Shown here: piece by piece, positions 49,444-57,928 of the stretch
How the letters are laid out: each line of letters begins with the position of its first letter
Numbering within the stretch: position 1 is the first letter of the stretch
Source: Chroococcidiopsis thermalis PCC 7203
Lineage (GTDB): Bacteria; Cyanobacteriota; Cyanobacteriia; Cyanobacteriales; Chroococcidiopsidaceae
DNA: 64,000 bases
Direction of reading: 5' to 3'
Assembly (NCBI RefSeq): GCF_000317125.1
Contig: NC_019695.1
Coordinates: 1,786,336 to 1,850,335 of the forward strand
Program-made: the position numbers and the translations under genes
The notes under the pieces: generated by a model
Told to the model about the DNA's origin: nothing
Database searches by the model: none
The model's input: the letters and a program-made list of their open reading frames with translations, nothing else

Positions 49444-49635
49444 TCACAAAAGTAACTCTTGTAGAATACCTAAACCTGAAACAAAATTGCCAGTTACTCG
49501 TATCTTTTTACATTCGTCATCGGCGATCGCTACCAATTCGTTCTGTGTAGCAAAATAACCCACATCCATATCTACGCCAGTAGCTAGCACAACTTCACAA
49601 ATAAAGCTGCTGGGCAACAAAAAACCTCGACTCAA
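49444..49635 (-). CDS. Small ORF upstream of the ThyA-like gene, doubtful
   Basis: Up to 63 codons ending 10 bp before the ThyA-like start. The first Met lies inside the psb34 terminator; an internal Met at 49569 gives 41 residues (MDVGYFATQNELVAIADD...). The acidic residues are normal for a soluble peptide, but no family was recognised and the position may merely be leader sequence. Confidence 0.2.
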   Translation of the reverse strand: MSRGFLLPSSFICEVVLATGVDMDVGYFATQNELVAIADDECKKIRVTGNFVSGLGILQELLL

Positions 49636-49644
49636 AAGCCGAGG
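49619..49644 (-). terminator. psb34 intrinsic terminator
   Basis: CCTCGGCTTTTGAGTCGAGG followed on the minus strand by TTTTTT, a classical hairpin plus U-tract, 68 bp past the psb34 stop. Confidence 0.8.
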
Positions 49645-49712
49645 TGCAAGAGGAGGAATTAAATGCCGATGGGAGCTACTGTTATCGAACTTAAATCTTG
49701 AAATTAAAAAAC

Positions 49713-49883
49713 TTAGCTAGCAACTAGAGCAACTAATACTATAGCCATGACAAATACACCAGCGATCGCACCCTGAAAAGCATAGCGACTCTGCTGTTCT
49801 GGGGATGGGTATTCAGAATAATACATTTCTGGCTCAGTGGCGTAGTTGTTGATGATACCGTCTTCGTTGATAGTTGTGTACAT
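49713..49883 (-). CDS. psb34: Photosystem II assembly protein Psb34
   Basis: 56-residue single-helix membrane protein. It starts MYTTINEDGIINNYATEPEM, then YPSPEQQSRYAFQGA and one C-terminal helix (AGVFVMAIVLVALVAS), matching the Ssl1498/Psb34 light-harvesting-like family that associates with CP47 intermediates in PSII assembly. It is too short for a 60-codon cutoff. An HLR1-like site lies 26-43 bp upstream of the ATG and an intrinsic terminator follows, so it is a monocistronic, probably light-regulated gene. Confidence 0.9.
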   Translation of the reverse strand: MYTTINEDGIINNYATEPEMYYSEYPSPEQQSRYAFQGAIAGVFVMAIVLVALVAS

Positions 49884-49908
49884 ATCGCTTATTGCTTGTT
49901 TGTTACTT

Positions 49909-49926
49909 CTTGTAAACTAATGTAAC
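49909..49926 (-). promoter_or_regulatory. HLR1-like RpaB-binding site upstream of psb34
   Basis: On the minus strand GTTACATT-AG-TTTACAAG: two direct 8-mers separated by 2 bp, matching the HLR1 consensus (G/T)TTACA(T/A)(T/A) at 15 of 16 positions. HLR1 is bound by the response regulator RpaB in high-light genes. It lies 26-43 bp before the start codon. An overlapping inverted TGTAAC...GTTACA also includes the first copy. Confidence 0.6.
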
Positions 49927-50010
49927 GCTTTTGTTACAAAAAAGCAAGATGACTTGACAAATAAAAAATAAATAGTACACAAAAGTAGAACTTATCGCTC
50001 GGCGAGCAAC

Positions 50011-50052
50011 TACCAACTACCCATTACCCATTACCCATTACCCATTACCAAC
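50011..50052. repeat. CCCATTA 7-bp tandem repeat
   Basis: Five or so units of CCCATTA with TACCAAC ends, in the 348-bp spacer before cysA. Same 7-bp class as the units at 14339 and inside several genes. Nothing else recognised in the spacer other than the cysA promoter region. Confidence 0.85.
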
Positions 50053-50231
50053 AGACAAAAGAATTGTTGTAATGTGTTGACTAACTCAGTTTTGGCAGAC
50101 AAGAGCTGCTAATCTATGGTATATATCTACTGTAATCCCACCGATAAACTGGAAATTAGAGGGATAAGTTATTGTCGAATGCTGACAACTGATTCCTTAG
50201 CCTCCAGCCCCTAGCCCCTACCTCAGTCAAA

Positions 50232-51248
50232 ATGGGTATTGTTGTAGAAAACGTCACGAAACAGTTCGGCAGTTTTATCGCTGTCGAAAACGTCAGTTTA
50301 GAGATTGAAAGTGGTTCATTAGTCGCTTTGTTGGGTCCGTCAGGATCGGGTAAGTCTACGCTTTTACGTCTGATTGCGGGGTTGGAGATGCCGGATAGCG
50401 GTAAAATCTTGCTGACGGGTAAAGATGCGACCAATCAGAGCGTACAGGATCGGAATATTGGGTTTGTATTTCAGCACTACGCTTTGTTCAAACACATGAC
50501 GGTACGCCAAAACGTCGCCTTTGGGATGGAAATTCGCAAAGCCACCAAAGGGAAAGTTAAAGGGCGGGTAGAAGAATTATTAGAGTTAGTACAATTAAAA
50601 GGATTGGGCGATCGCTATCCTTCGCAACTTTCAGGCGGACAGAGACAAAGAGTCGCCCTGGCGCGGGCGCTAGCGGTAGAACCAAAAGTTTTGTTACTAG
50701 ACGAACCCTTCGGGGCGCTAGATGCCAAAGTGCGGAAAGATTTACGCGCCTGGTTGCGCCGCCTCCACGATGAAGTCCACGTTACGACAGTATTTGTCAC
50801 CCACGACCAAGAAGAGGCGATGGAAGTTGCCGACGAAATTGTCGTGATGAATAAAGGTAAAGTCGAACAGGTAGGAACGCCAGCCCAAATTTACGATCGT
50901 CCCGCTACAGCATTCGTGATGAGTTTCATCGGTCCTGTGAACGTGTTACCGAGTACGGCGAAAATATTTCAGGGTAGCGGGTTTGATTCTGCCCATCCAG
51001 AAATCTTCTTACGTCCCCAAGATGTGGCGATCGAGACAGAACCTAACGCTACGAGTGTCCCTGCAAGAGTCAGTCGGATTATTCATCTGGGCTGGGAAAT
51101 TCAGGCAGAGTTAACTTTAGACGACGGACAAGTCGTCATGGCGCACTTAACACGCGATCGCTTCGACCAGCTGCAACTCGAACCGCAGCAAAAGGTTTAT
51201 GTCAAACCCAAAGAAGCGAAATCTTTTCCGCTATACTATTCGATTTAA
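50232..51248 (+). CDS. cysA: Sulfate-type ABC transporter ATP-binding protein
   Basis: 338 residues. Walker [10 protein letters not shown] near residue 34, signature [15 protein letters not shown], Walker [12 protein letters not shown] and the H-loop THDQEE are complete; a C-terminal TOBE domain ([24 protein letters not shown]) matches CysA of sulfate/thiosulfate importers. The permeases and binding protein of a sulfate transporter are not next to it; the following gene encodes a peptide-type binding protein on the same strand. It may supply an ATPase to permeases encoded elsewhere. Confidence 0.88.
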   Translation: MGIVVENVTKQFGSFIAVENVSLEIESGSLVALLGPSGSGKSTLLRLIAGLEMPDSGKILLTGKDATNQSVQDRNIGFVFQHYALFKHMTVRQNVAFGMEIRKATKGKVKGRVEELLELVQLKGLGDRYPSQLSGGQRQRVALARALAVEPKVLLLDEPFGALDAKVRKDLRAWLRRLHDEVHVTTVFVTHDQEEAMEVADEIVVMNKGKVEQVGTPAQIYDRPATAFVMSFIGPVNVLPSTAKIFQGSGFDSAHPEIFLRPQDVAIETEPNATSVPARVSRIIHLGWEIQAELTLDDGQVVMAHLTRDRFDQLQLEPQQKVYVKPKEAKSFPLYYSI

Positions 51249-51359
51249 TGTCATTGGTCATTTGTAAGTGGCTAGTATCTAGTGGCTAGTAGCTAGACTT
51301 TTTTCTAGTCACTAGCCACCAGTCACTCTCTACTGGCTAAATCGAAAACAATAAAAAAT

Positions 51360-53018
51360 ATGAACTGGTTTGGTTTATCGCGCCGACAATTTTGGTCGTG
51401 GGGAAAATTCTTCAGTCTGCTGAGTCTATGCTGCTTGCTGATCGTCAGTTGTAATACTTCTCGTCCGCCAGCACAAACAACAACGCCTGCTACTGGTGGT
51501 GGTGGTGGTGGGGGTAACAGTCGCATTACTGTGGGGACAACGTTAAGACCGAGAACGATCGATCCCGCAGATAATTACGAGTTGACAGGCACTAACATTA
51601 CTACTAGTTTGTGCGATCGCCTCTACACTTACAAACTAGGTACGGGAGAACTAGAACCCCAGCTAGCTACAGCTTTACCTAAAGTCAGTCAAGATGGGTT
51701 AACTTATACGATTCCCATCCGTACAGGAGTCGTTTTTCACGACGGTACGCCTTTCAACGCCGAAGCGATGGCGTTTTCCCTGAATCGGTTTATTAAAAAT
51801 GGTGGTAAACCGAGTGCGTTGTTGTCAGATGTGGTGAGTTCTGTAGCGGCGACAGGAAATGACCAAATAACAATTAAATTAAAAAACTCTTTTGCGGCAT
51901 TCCCTTCAGTCTTAGCTTTTCCTGGGATGTGCGCCGTCTCTCCCAAAGCCTATCAAATTGGTAGCGGCAAATTTTTACCGACAAAATTTGTTGGCACGGG
52001 ACCCTATCAGTTAAGGCAGTTTACACCGAATTTGGTACGGATGGATGCATTTGATAAATATTGGGGCGCAAAACCGACAAATCAAGGTATTGACTTTCAA
52101 ATTCTCTCGAATGCGGCAAATTTATACAATTCTTTCCGTACGGGTGCAGTAGATATTGCCTATCAAACCTTCGATCCGCAACAGGTAGAGAGTTTAAAAC
52201 AGCAAGCAACATCAAAAGGATGGCAGGCAATTGAAGAAAAAAGCAATACTGTCACCCACATGATTTTGAACGTCAAGCAAAAGCCTTTAGACCAGTTGGA
52301 GGTGAGACAGGCGATCGCCTCTATGATAGATCGTCCCCTACTGATACAACGAGTTTACCAAAATCAGGCGCAACCACTCTACAGTATGCTGCCCGATACC
52401 TTCGACAGTTATAAACCCGTGTTTCAATCGGCTTATGGCGATGGCAATGTAGAGAAAGCAAAAGCCTTACTAGCCAAAGCGGGATACACCAAAGAGAACC
52501 CCTTGAAATTACAAGTCGTTTATCCTGGGTATTCCCTGATTCGGGAACAAATAGCTGGTACTCTGAGGGGATACGCAGCGCAGAAACTCGAAGGAATCAT
52601 TCAAATCCAGCCGCAGCCAGAAGAATCAGCTACCTTTTTCGCCAACCAAGCCAAAGGAGCATATCAGGCAATTCTACAAGATTGGTATCCCGACTTTGGC
52701 GATCCCGATAACTACATTCAACCATTTTTGAGTTGTCCCAAAGGCGATGCTAGCGGTTGCGAGAATGGTGCCAGTCAAAGCCAAGGTTCGTTCTACTACA
52801 GCGATCGCATGAACAAGTTAATTGCCCAACAGCGCCAAGCACAAGACCCGCAAGCGCGGGCAAAAATCTTTGGCGAAATTCAAGATGCGATCGCCCAAGA
52901 CGTGCCGATTATTCCTCTAGTTCAAAATAAAGACTACGTTTTTGCTCAAAAAGGACTTCAAGGCGTACAAATCGACCCAATTTTGAAACTTCCCTTGTGG
53001 CAGATAAAAAAAGGATAG
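51360..53018 (+). CDS. ABC transporter substrate-binding lipoprotein, peptide/nickel (SBP_bac_5) type
   Basis: 552 residues, periplasmic solute-binding protein of an oligopeptide/nickel type importer. Signal peptide with lipobox LIVSC (C31), then a flexible Thr/Pro stretch and poly-Gly (GGGGGGG at about residue 43-50). The family motif near DGLTYTIPIRTGVVFHDGTPFNAEAMAFSL is present, as is the C-terminal DAIAQDVPIIPLVQNKDYVF. No permease follows. Its stop is 3 bp before a REP palindrome. Confidence 0.9.
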   Translation: MNWFGLSRRQFWSWGKFFSLLSLCCLLIVSCNTSRPPAQTTTPATGGGGGGGNSRITVGTTLRPRTIDPADNYELTGTNITTSLCDRLYTYKLGTGELEPQLATALPKVSQDGLTYTIPIRTGVVFHDGTPFNAEAMAFSLNRFIKNGGKPSALLSDVVSSVAATGNDQITIKLKNSFAAFPSVLAFPGMCAVSPKAYQIGSGKFLPTKFVGTGPYQLRQFTPNLVRMDAFDKYWGAKPTNQGIDFQILSNAANLYNSFRTGAVDIAYQTFDPQQVESLKQQATSKGWQAIEEKSNTVTHMILNVKQKPLDQLEVRQAIASMIDRPLLIQRVYQNQAQPLYSMLPDTFDSYKPVFQSAYGDGNVEKAKALLAKAGYTKENPLKLQVVYPGYSLIREQIAGTLRGYAAQKLEGIIQIQPQPEESATFFANQAKGAYQAILQDWYPDFGDPDNYIQPFLSCPKGDASGCENGASQSQGSFYYSDRMNKLIAQQRQAQDPQARAKIFGEIQDAIAQDVPIIPLVQNKDYVFAQKGLQGVQIDPILKLPLWQIKKG

Positions 53019-53021
53019 ATC

Positions 53022-53051
53022 TGTAGAGACGTTTCATGGAACGTCTCTACA
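53022..53051. repeat. REP palindrome between convergent genes
   Basis: TGTAGAGACGTTTCA / GGAACGTCTCTACA, imperfect 30-bp palindrome. It reaches into the last codons of azlD (stop at 53047), so it overlaps a gene end and could also terminate both transcripts. Confidence 0.85.
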
Positions 53052-53343
53052 ATCGTAGGCTAGCGATCGCGCCAAAGACAAGACAACCAAAGGCGATACG
53101 TAGGAGAAGCGGTAGCTTATAAATACTCGCAACTACAACAACTATACTTGCAGCGATCGCCCCCCAAATTTCTACAGTTGACTGTCCTAGATCGGCTACG
53201 CTACTAGTAGCCATTACTAAAATTACCGCAAAACCAACTTTATCCAACCAACCCGCTTGCAGCCGTGTCCTTACCCAAATACCGACACTCCGCATCAAGA
53301 AAGTCCCCAAACCAGCCAATAAAATAATCCACCAAACATGCAT
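53047..53343 (-). CDS. azlD: AzlD-type branched-chain amino acid export subunit
   Basis: 98 residues with three to four hydrophobic helices; N-terminal WWIILLAGLGTFLMRSVGI matches AzlD. It partners with AzlC to export branched-chain amino acids. The stop lies within a REP palindrome, so the last residues (SLRL) may be altered. azlC is 104 bp upstream on the same strand. Confidence 0.85.
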   Translation of the reverse strand: MHVWWIILLAGLGTFLMRSVGIWVRTRLQAGWLDKVGFAVILVMATSSVADLGQSTVEIWGAIAASIVVVVASIYKLPLLLRIAFGCLVFGAIASLRL

Positions 53344-53447
53344 CTGAACTTCACCCTTTCTTAGCGTTCTTAACTTTGCATCTACTCTTACGAGAAGTTG
53401 CTTTGCGCCTTCGCGTCTTTACGTGACATAAAAAAGAATTTTTGCAG

Positions 53448-54104
53448 CTACCGATAAATTTTAGGCAACACTACAGCCAAGCAAGTCACCCCTACAATCG
53501 ACAATAAAAAACCCAAAGTTCCCCAACCTTGAGTTACCAGTACCAAACCAACACCGATCGCCACTACAATCCACTCTCGACTGAGGCGATCGCCAATACT
53601 ATCGACTAAAAGACAGATAAACAAACTCGGCAAAGCAAAACTCAGCCACTGTACGGGTAACTTTGCCCCGATTTGACATCCCAACCAAGTTCCAGAGATC
53701 CAACTCAACCAACATAGAATATGGATGCCGAAATAGTAGAAATGCGATCGCGGTTTGCTAGTAATATCTAGAGCAAAAGCCTCATCTGTAAGCCCGTGAG
53801 CCAGGAATAATCGCTGTCCTAGCCCAAAAGAGTTGAAAATGCGATCGCTAGCCAGACTCATCGGAATATGCCGCAAATTAATCAACAGCATCGTCAGCAC
53901 GATACTTACCCAGAATAAATCTTGCTTGACTCCTTCCAAAGCGGCAAATTGGGCAGCACCAGCATAAACCCAAATAGACATCGTAACTGCTGCTGGCGTG
54001 GATACACCTATCCCAGTTGCCAGCGCCCCAAAACTCATCGCTACAGGGAAATAGCCAACTCCCACCCCCAAGGCGCGATGAATGCCTTTCAAAAACTCAT
54101 GCAT
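53448..54104 (-). CDS. azlC: AzlC-type branched-chain amino acid exporter
   Basis: 218 residues, about five to six membrane helices. The family motif FPVAMSFGALATGIGVS and the AGAAQFAALE segment identify AzlC. Works with AzlD just downstream; together they resemble the AzlCD exporters. Promoter likely in the divergent spacer with the antitoxin gene. Confidence 0.9.
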   Translation of the reverse strand: MHEFLKGIHRALGVGVGYFPVAMSFGALATGIGVSTPAAVTMSIWVYAGAAQFAALEGVKQDLFWVSIVLTMLLINLRHIPMSLASDRIFNSFGLGQRLFLAHGLTDEAFALDITSKPRSHFYYFGIHILCWLSWISGTWLGCQIGAKLPVQWLSFALPSLFICLLVDSIGDRLSREWIVVAIGVGLVLVTQGWGTLGFLLSIVGVTCLAVVLPKIYR

Positions 54105-54328
54105 TGACCGTTCTCGAATCCGCTACAGCATTAGTTTAGTTAGTGGGGGCAAATTCAGTCTTGAACGATCTTGCTCTAGATTTATTCAGTAACAGCGTGT
54201 TTCAGTGGTGGCAAATACCTTGAAACGAAGCACGAGATTTTCGCCTGCCTGCTCTCATGCAGTATTAGCCTACTGGTTGACATATTAACTATAGAATCAA
54301 ATATCGTATCCTGTCGTGAGAACTTGAA

Positions 54329-54514
54329 ATGGATGCTTTAGTCCGAGGACTCGACATAAAACTGCGCCAATGGCAACTTAATATTGCTCATCAGGTGAGA
54401 CAATATCTGGTGGAGATTATTGAACTGGCAGACCAAGACGCTTTAGGTATTCTTCGTTCTAAAGCAGTTGAACAAGAAGTGTTGGATTTGATTGATGAAC
54501 CTAAAACCAGGTGA
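54329..54514 (+). CDS. Antitoxin-like small protein
   Basis: 61 residues, acidic and helical (QLNIAHQVRQYLVEIIELADQDALGIL), not matched to a named family. Its last codons overlap the start of a MazF-type toxin fragment by 20 bp, which is the usual TA arrangement, so an antitoxin role is inferred from position. Confidence 0.6.
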   Translation: MDALVRGLDIKLRQWQLNIAHQVRQYLVEIIELADQDALGILRSKAVEQEVLDLIDEPKTR

Positions 54515-54623
54515 GGTGTGGCTAGCTGATTTAGGACTTGCAGCCAAGACGCGCCCTGTCATCATTGTGTCTCGCTACGATCCTACCCCCTTTGAACTCT
54601 CGTTTGCCACAATCTATAGGTGA
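54495..54623 (+). pseudogene. MazF/PemK-type toxin, truncated
   Basis: 42 residues: MNLKPGEVWLADLGLAAKTRPVIIVSRYDPTP matches the N-terminus of MazF-family endoribonucleases (GEVWLADLG...RPVVIVS), then diverges to ELSFATIYR and a TGA. Full toxins are about 110 residues, so the RNase fold cannot be complete. The rest seems deleted, with the methyltransferase gene beginning 20 bp later on the other strand. Frameshift is possible. Confidence 0.75.
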
Positions 54624-54642
54624 AATACCGCTGGCTATAGCT

Positions 54643-55218
54643 TTAATACAGAAACGGAACTAATTTCCAAGTTTTGTCTGCATATATCTTGTATTCTTCT
54701 CCAAAACTTGCTTCTAGCATCTTCTCTTCTACACCAATTCGGTAAGCTCGGGACGTAATTCCGATAACTACAATAGCTATCAACACAACCCAATTCGTAA
54801 CGGCTAATCCCGCGCCTATCTCCATCAGTAATGTTCCAAGATATCCAGGATGGCGAATAACGTTGTACGGAGCTTGATTTACAATTTTCTGCCCTTCGAT
54901 AACCTGTAATGTCCTTGTATAAAACTCACCCAGCGTTTTAGCAGCCCAATATCGCATTGCTAATCCACCAAGCATCAGTGTTAATCCCAGCCAGCCAACA
55001 TTTGCATGGCTCCAGTATCCGACTTCATAAGTATTTAAGATAGGCGCAGTAATGACCAGCAAAATACCGATCGTGCCACTGCTCCACAGCACTTGAGAAC
55101 TGCCTGCATCAGCTAGTCCTGGTTTGAGCTTGAGTGCCTGTTCACCTTTTCTCAACGAACGCTCCATCACAAAGTAGCAAGCAATCAAGAGGTATGCCGA
55201 GACAGTTGTAATTGTCAT
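54643..55218 (-). CDS. Isoprenylcysteine-type / PEMT-like membrane methyltransferase
   Basis: 191 residues with about five membrane helices. The SAM-binding motif NVIRHPGYLGTLLMEIGAGL and the C-terminal EEKMLEASFGEEYKIYADK are the hallmark of the ICMT/phospholipid methyltransferase family. Substrate in bacteria is usually unknown. Confidence 0.85.
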   Translation of the reverse strand: MTITTVSAYLLIACYFVMERSLRKGEQALKLKPGLADAGSSQVLWSSGTIGILLVITAPILNTYEVGYWSHANVGWLGLTLMLGGLAMRYWAAKTLGEFYTRTLQVIEGQKIVNQAPYNVIRHPGYLGTLLMEIGAGLAVTNWVVLIAIVVIGITSRAYRIGVEEKMLEASFGEEYKIYADKTWKLVPFLY

Positions 55219-55349
55219 ACTGACTTTTCTAAATACAGAAATAAATCATCTAGAACTACTATATTTTCCTGGCGTAACTCCGACGCTTAAGATGCAGAAA
55301 ATCAAGTAATTATTAAAAGCTCGATTGTGTCTTCTCGATCGCCTGCGAA

Positions 55350-55784
55350 TCAATTTCGATCGCGCTCAGATGTAGGTGGAGATGGTGCAGAACGACCCAG
55401 AATTAGCGGAATACTCATAGTTCCCAGAGCCATCATAATGACTGCCAAAAGCCAAATTACTAAACGGTTGGGGCGATAGTTACCGCTTTCAATTTGCCCA
55501 AAAACTCGGTTATATCGCCAAGCTGCTAAGGCAATCGTGAAGATACCAACTATAACTAGGCTAACCCCCAAATTCTCGGAGCTAACTAAATTGCGATCGG
55601 CAACCGTAGGTTGTTGAGTCACGGCTGTTTGAAGTTGGCGCAGAAATAGACCGAATCGAGCGATCGCAAACCCAAAACCAATTAAAGCGATCGCAGTCCG
55701 CAACCAAGCTAAGAAAGTCCGCTCGTTGGCTTGATGTTCCCGTTGGCGATCGATTTCCGATTTTCTGTTCGTGCTATTTTTCAT
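55350..55784 (-). CDS. DUF202 (YidH-type) membrane protein
   Basis: 144 residues. N-terminal NERTFLAWLRTAIALIGFGFAIARFG is the DUF202 signature, and two more helices follow (GVSLVIVGIFTIALAAWRY, VIWLLAVIMMALGTMSIPLIL). Function unknown. Its start abuts the stop of the hydrolase gene (55784/55785), so it is in the same transcript. Confidence 0.88.
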   Translation of the reverse strand: MKNSTNRKSEIDRQREHQANERTFLAWLRTAIALIGFGFAIARFGLFLRQLQTAVTQQPTVADRNLVSSENLGVSLVIVGIFTIALAAWRYNRVFGQIESGNYRPNRLVIWLLAVIMMALGTMSIPLILGRSAPSPPTSERDRN

Positions 55785-56855
55785 TCAGATTCCCAATTGA
55801 AGGGGAGTTGGGGAATCGACTGCGTAACTTCTGACCGAGATATATTTAACACTGCTTTTCTCTTGCGACCAAATCGGCAACTGATTCACCTTTTGTAGCG
55901 TTAAATCTACATATTTCATGCCTTTCTCGCCAACTATCTCCATACCAAAATAGCCTTCTGCACCATCATGTTCGTGCGGTCCGCTCGAATGTACCGTATA
56001 ACGACCCTGCCTGACAGCCTGATTAAACGGCGAACCTACCGTTCCAATCCAGCGAGAGGGAAAAATAATTCTGCCAATATCCTCTACCCAGTCTCGTTGA
56101 CCTTGTAAATGATAAATCTGGTCAGCCGTGTTAAAACCATCTGTGCCACCAAACACACCTCCAATCGAGACAACTGCAATTTGAGTGTTTGGCAGCCATC
56201 GAGCGAGATATGGAGTTGCGGCAAGGGCAACTTGAGCGCCACCACTCGTCCCCATCAATAGAATCTTAATTGGTTGCTGAGAGGTTTGGGATAAGGGGTG
56301 AGCTGCTTGCATCCGGTCAACGATCGCGTTAGCAATCCCCAAGTTATAGACTTTTCCATAGCGATCGTCGGCAGAAATCGCAAAACGCCAGAGGTTGCGA
56401 ATTTTTATTAATACATCCGCCACACCATACCAACCTTTAGCCTCGTCTGCAAAACGCCACAAGGGAGCTAAAAAGCGCTCTCCCCCCAAACTTTCATTTG
56501 CGGCTGAATAGGGAAAGACATCGCGTACGGTAACGCAGTTAGGATGCGCTTGTTCGAGACGGTTGAGAAAGACTTCTTCCCCAGGTAATAGCTGGTTAGC
56601 AGAAAAATCTCCCACACCTGTTAAAAAGACAATGTAACAATTTATATTTGCCGACTGCGCCTGAGAATTTGAACTGCCACTCAATCGCAATTGCTTATCT
56701 GGCTTTGGTTTTAGCCCCAAACTCTCCACTTCTTGAGATAGCCACCAAACCAAAGTTCCCACGGGTGAGAACATGCCCCAAATCAAAAGTATAATTCCCG
56801 CTAGAACTAGCAGTCTTAAGCTTCCGCTCCGCAGCCAATTGACAAACCTCACCAT
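55785..56855 (-). CDS. Exported alpha/beta hydrolase-like protein
   Basis: Predicted anchor at about residues 10-30 after MVRFVNWL (start chosen at 56855, because upstream residues [14 protein letters not shown] are spacer repeats though the frame is open to 56936). The central LLMGTSGGAQVALAATPYL is a nucleophile elbow (G-T-S-G-G), followed by VVSIGGVFGGTDGFNTADQ and a His in SSGPHEHDGAEGYFG. No close family is recognised; a lipase/esterase type is inferred. DUF202 follows directly. Confidence 0.65.
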   Translation of the reverse strand: MVRFVNWLRSGSLRLLVLAGIILLIWGMFSPVGTLVWWLSQEVESLGLKPKPDKQLRLSGSSNSQAQSANINCYIVFLTGVGDFSANQLLPGEEVFLNRLEQAHPNCVTVRDVFPYSAANESLGGERFLAPLWRFADEAKGWYGVADVLIKIRNLWRFAISADDRYGKVYNLGIANAIVDRMQAAHPLSQTSQQPIKILLMGTSGGAQVALAATPYLARWLPNTQIAVVSIGGVFGGTDGFNTADQIYHLQGQRDWVEDIGRIIFPSRWIGTVGSPFNQAVRQGRYTVHSSGPHEHDGAEGYFGMEIVGEKGMKYVDLTLQKVNQLPIWSQEKSSVKYISVRSYAVDSPTPLQLGI

Positions 56856-56953
56856 AAGATCGATTGGAATTGGTAATTGGTAGTTGGTAGTTGGTAGTTG
56901 GTAGTTGCGAATGACCATTAACCATTCACTACTCACTTTTCAAGGAATTTAAA

Positions 56954-57493
56954 GTGCGCGATCGAAATAGCAATCTTTGGAGTTTACTACGGGAAGCACT
57001 AACTTTAGACCCTAATTTTTACGAACATATTCCGATCAACGCGAAAAACCGCCGCTTCGCCCAAATAGTGGTTGTTCTTGCAGCCATCTCCTACTCGCTT
57101 GGTAGTGCTGTGATTTTTTTAATCAACCGAATTCCCCTACCGTTGTTAATTTTGAGGCTCTTGGGCAGTGGGATCGGTGTCGTCATCGGCTACTACTTTT
57201 GGACTTTGACGATTTGGAAAATTGGTGACTGGTTTAAACCAAATCACGTAACTTATCGAGCGCTGATGATTCCTCTAGGCTTGGCTTACGCCCCCCAAGC
57301 TCTCAACTTTTTAACCCTGATTCCTCTATTGGGTCAACCAATTGAGCGAATTCTAGCCGTGTGGAGTTTGCTAGCGGCAATTGTAGCAGTCCGCCAAGGT
57401 CTAGATATTTCCCCTGGTTGGGCGATCGCAATCTGTTTAATCGGTTGGATACCGCTTCAAATGACAATCGGTCTAGTCAGAGCGATCGCTTGA
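56954..57493 (+). CDS. Yip1-domain-like membrane protein
   Basis: 179 residues with four to five helices (IVVVLAAISYSLGSAVIFL, LLRLLGSGIGVVIGYYFWTLTIW, LMIPLGLAYAPQALNFL). Pattern resembles bacterial Yip1 domain proteins. The start is GTG at 56954 with AAGGAATTTAAA upstream. The end of the gene runs into AAGTCAAAAGTCAAAAG repeats. Function unknown. Confidence 0.65.
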   Translation: MRDRNSNLWSLLREALTLDPNFYEHIPINAKNRRFAQIVVVLAAISYSLGSAVIFLINRIPLPLLILRLLGSGIGVVIGYYFWTLTIWKIGDWFKPNHVTYRALMIPLGLAYAPQALNFLTLIPLLGQPIERILAVWSLLAAIVAVRQGLDISPGWAIAICLIGWIPLQMTIGLVRAIA

Positions 57494-57605
57494 GAAGTCA
57501 AAAGTCAAAAGTTAAAAGTCAAAAATTAGGAGTCAGGAGTCAGGAGTAATTCTCCCTCAGCTGGGCGACTCTCTCTTCCCCGGCTCCCGGCTCCCGGCTC
57601 CCGGC

Positions 57606-57791
57606 TCACTGTTCCTGGGTTTTTTCCTGTCGTTCGTCTGAGATTGCTTGTTTAATTTCTGGGCTGTCGAGTAACTCTTTTGCCATATCCATGAACTTGA
57701 GACTGTCTGGGTGGATTGACTGTCGCCGCAAAATGGGAATTTCCTCATTAGAAGCATCGTTGTTTGCTGGACGGTCTGCATCTGAGTACAT
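57606..57791 (-). CDS. Small hypothetical protein
   Basis: 61 codons, hydrophilic, MYSDADRPANNDASNEEI... with helix SLKFMDMAKELLDSPEIKQAISDE. It is not a repeat artefact except at its end (EKTQEQ near CTCCCGGCTCC units). It looks like a plausible small soluble protein, but support is modest. Confidence 0.4.
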   Translation of the reverse strand: MYSDADRPANNDASNEEIPILRRQSIHPDSLKFMDMAKELLDSPEIKQAISDERQEKTQEQ

Positions 57792-57846
57792 AATTCCTAA
57801 CTTGAACTCGCCTTTTCAAAAATTGTATCGAGTTTGTCTCTATATT

Positions 57847-57904
57847 GCGATCGCAATTGAAGTAGAACACTGCGATCGCAATTGAAGTAGAACACTGCGA
57901 TCGC
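57847..57904. repeat. 25-bp tandem units carrying HIP1 octamers
   Basis: GCGATCGC occurs at 57847, 57872 and 57897, exactly 25 bp apart, each followed by AATTGAAGTAGAACACT (third one changes to AATTTCG). A local duplication in the spacer after the GH5 gene. Confidence 0.9.
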
Positions 57905-57928
57905 AATTTCGATAGAAAGCCATAAAGC

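Noticed and set aside
57500-57605. Possible small RNA in AAGTCAAAAG / CCCGGCTCC repeats
   Set aside because: The sequence is tandem spacer repeat (GTCAAAA and GGCTCCC) without a promoter or stable unique fold.
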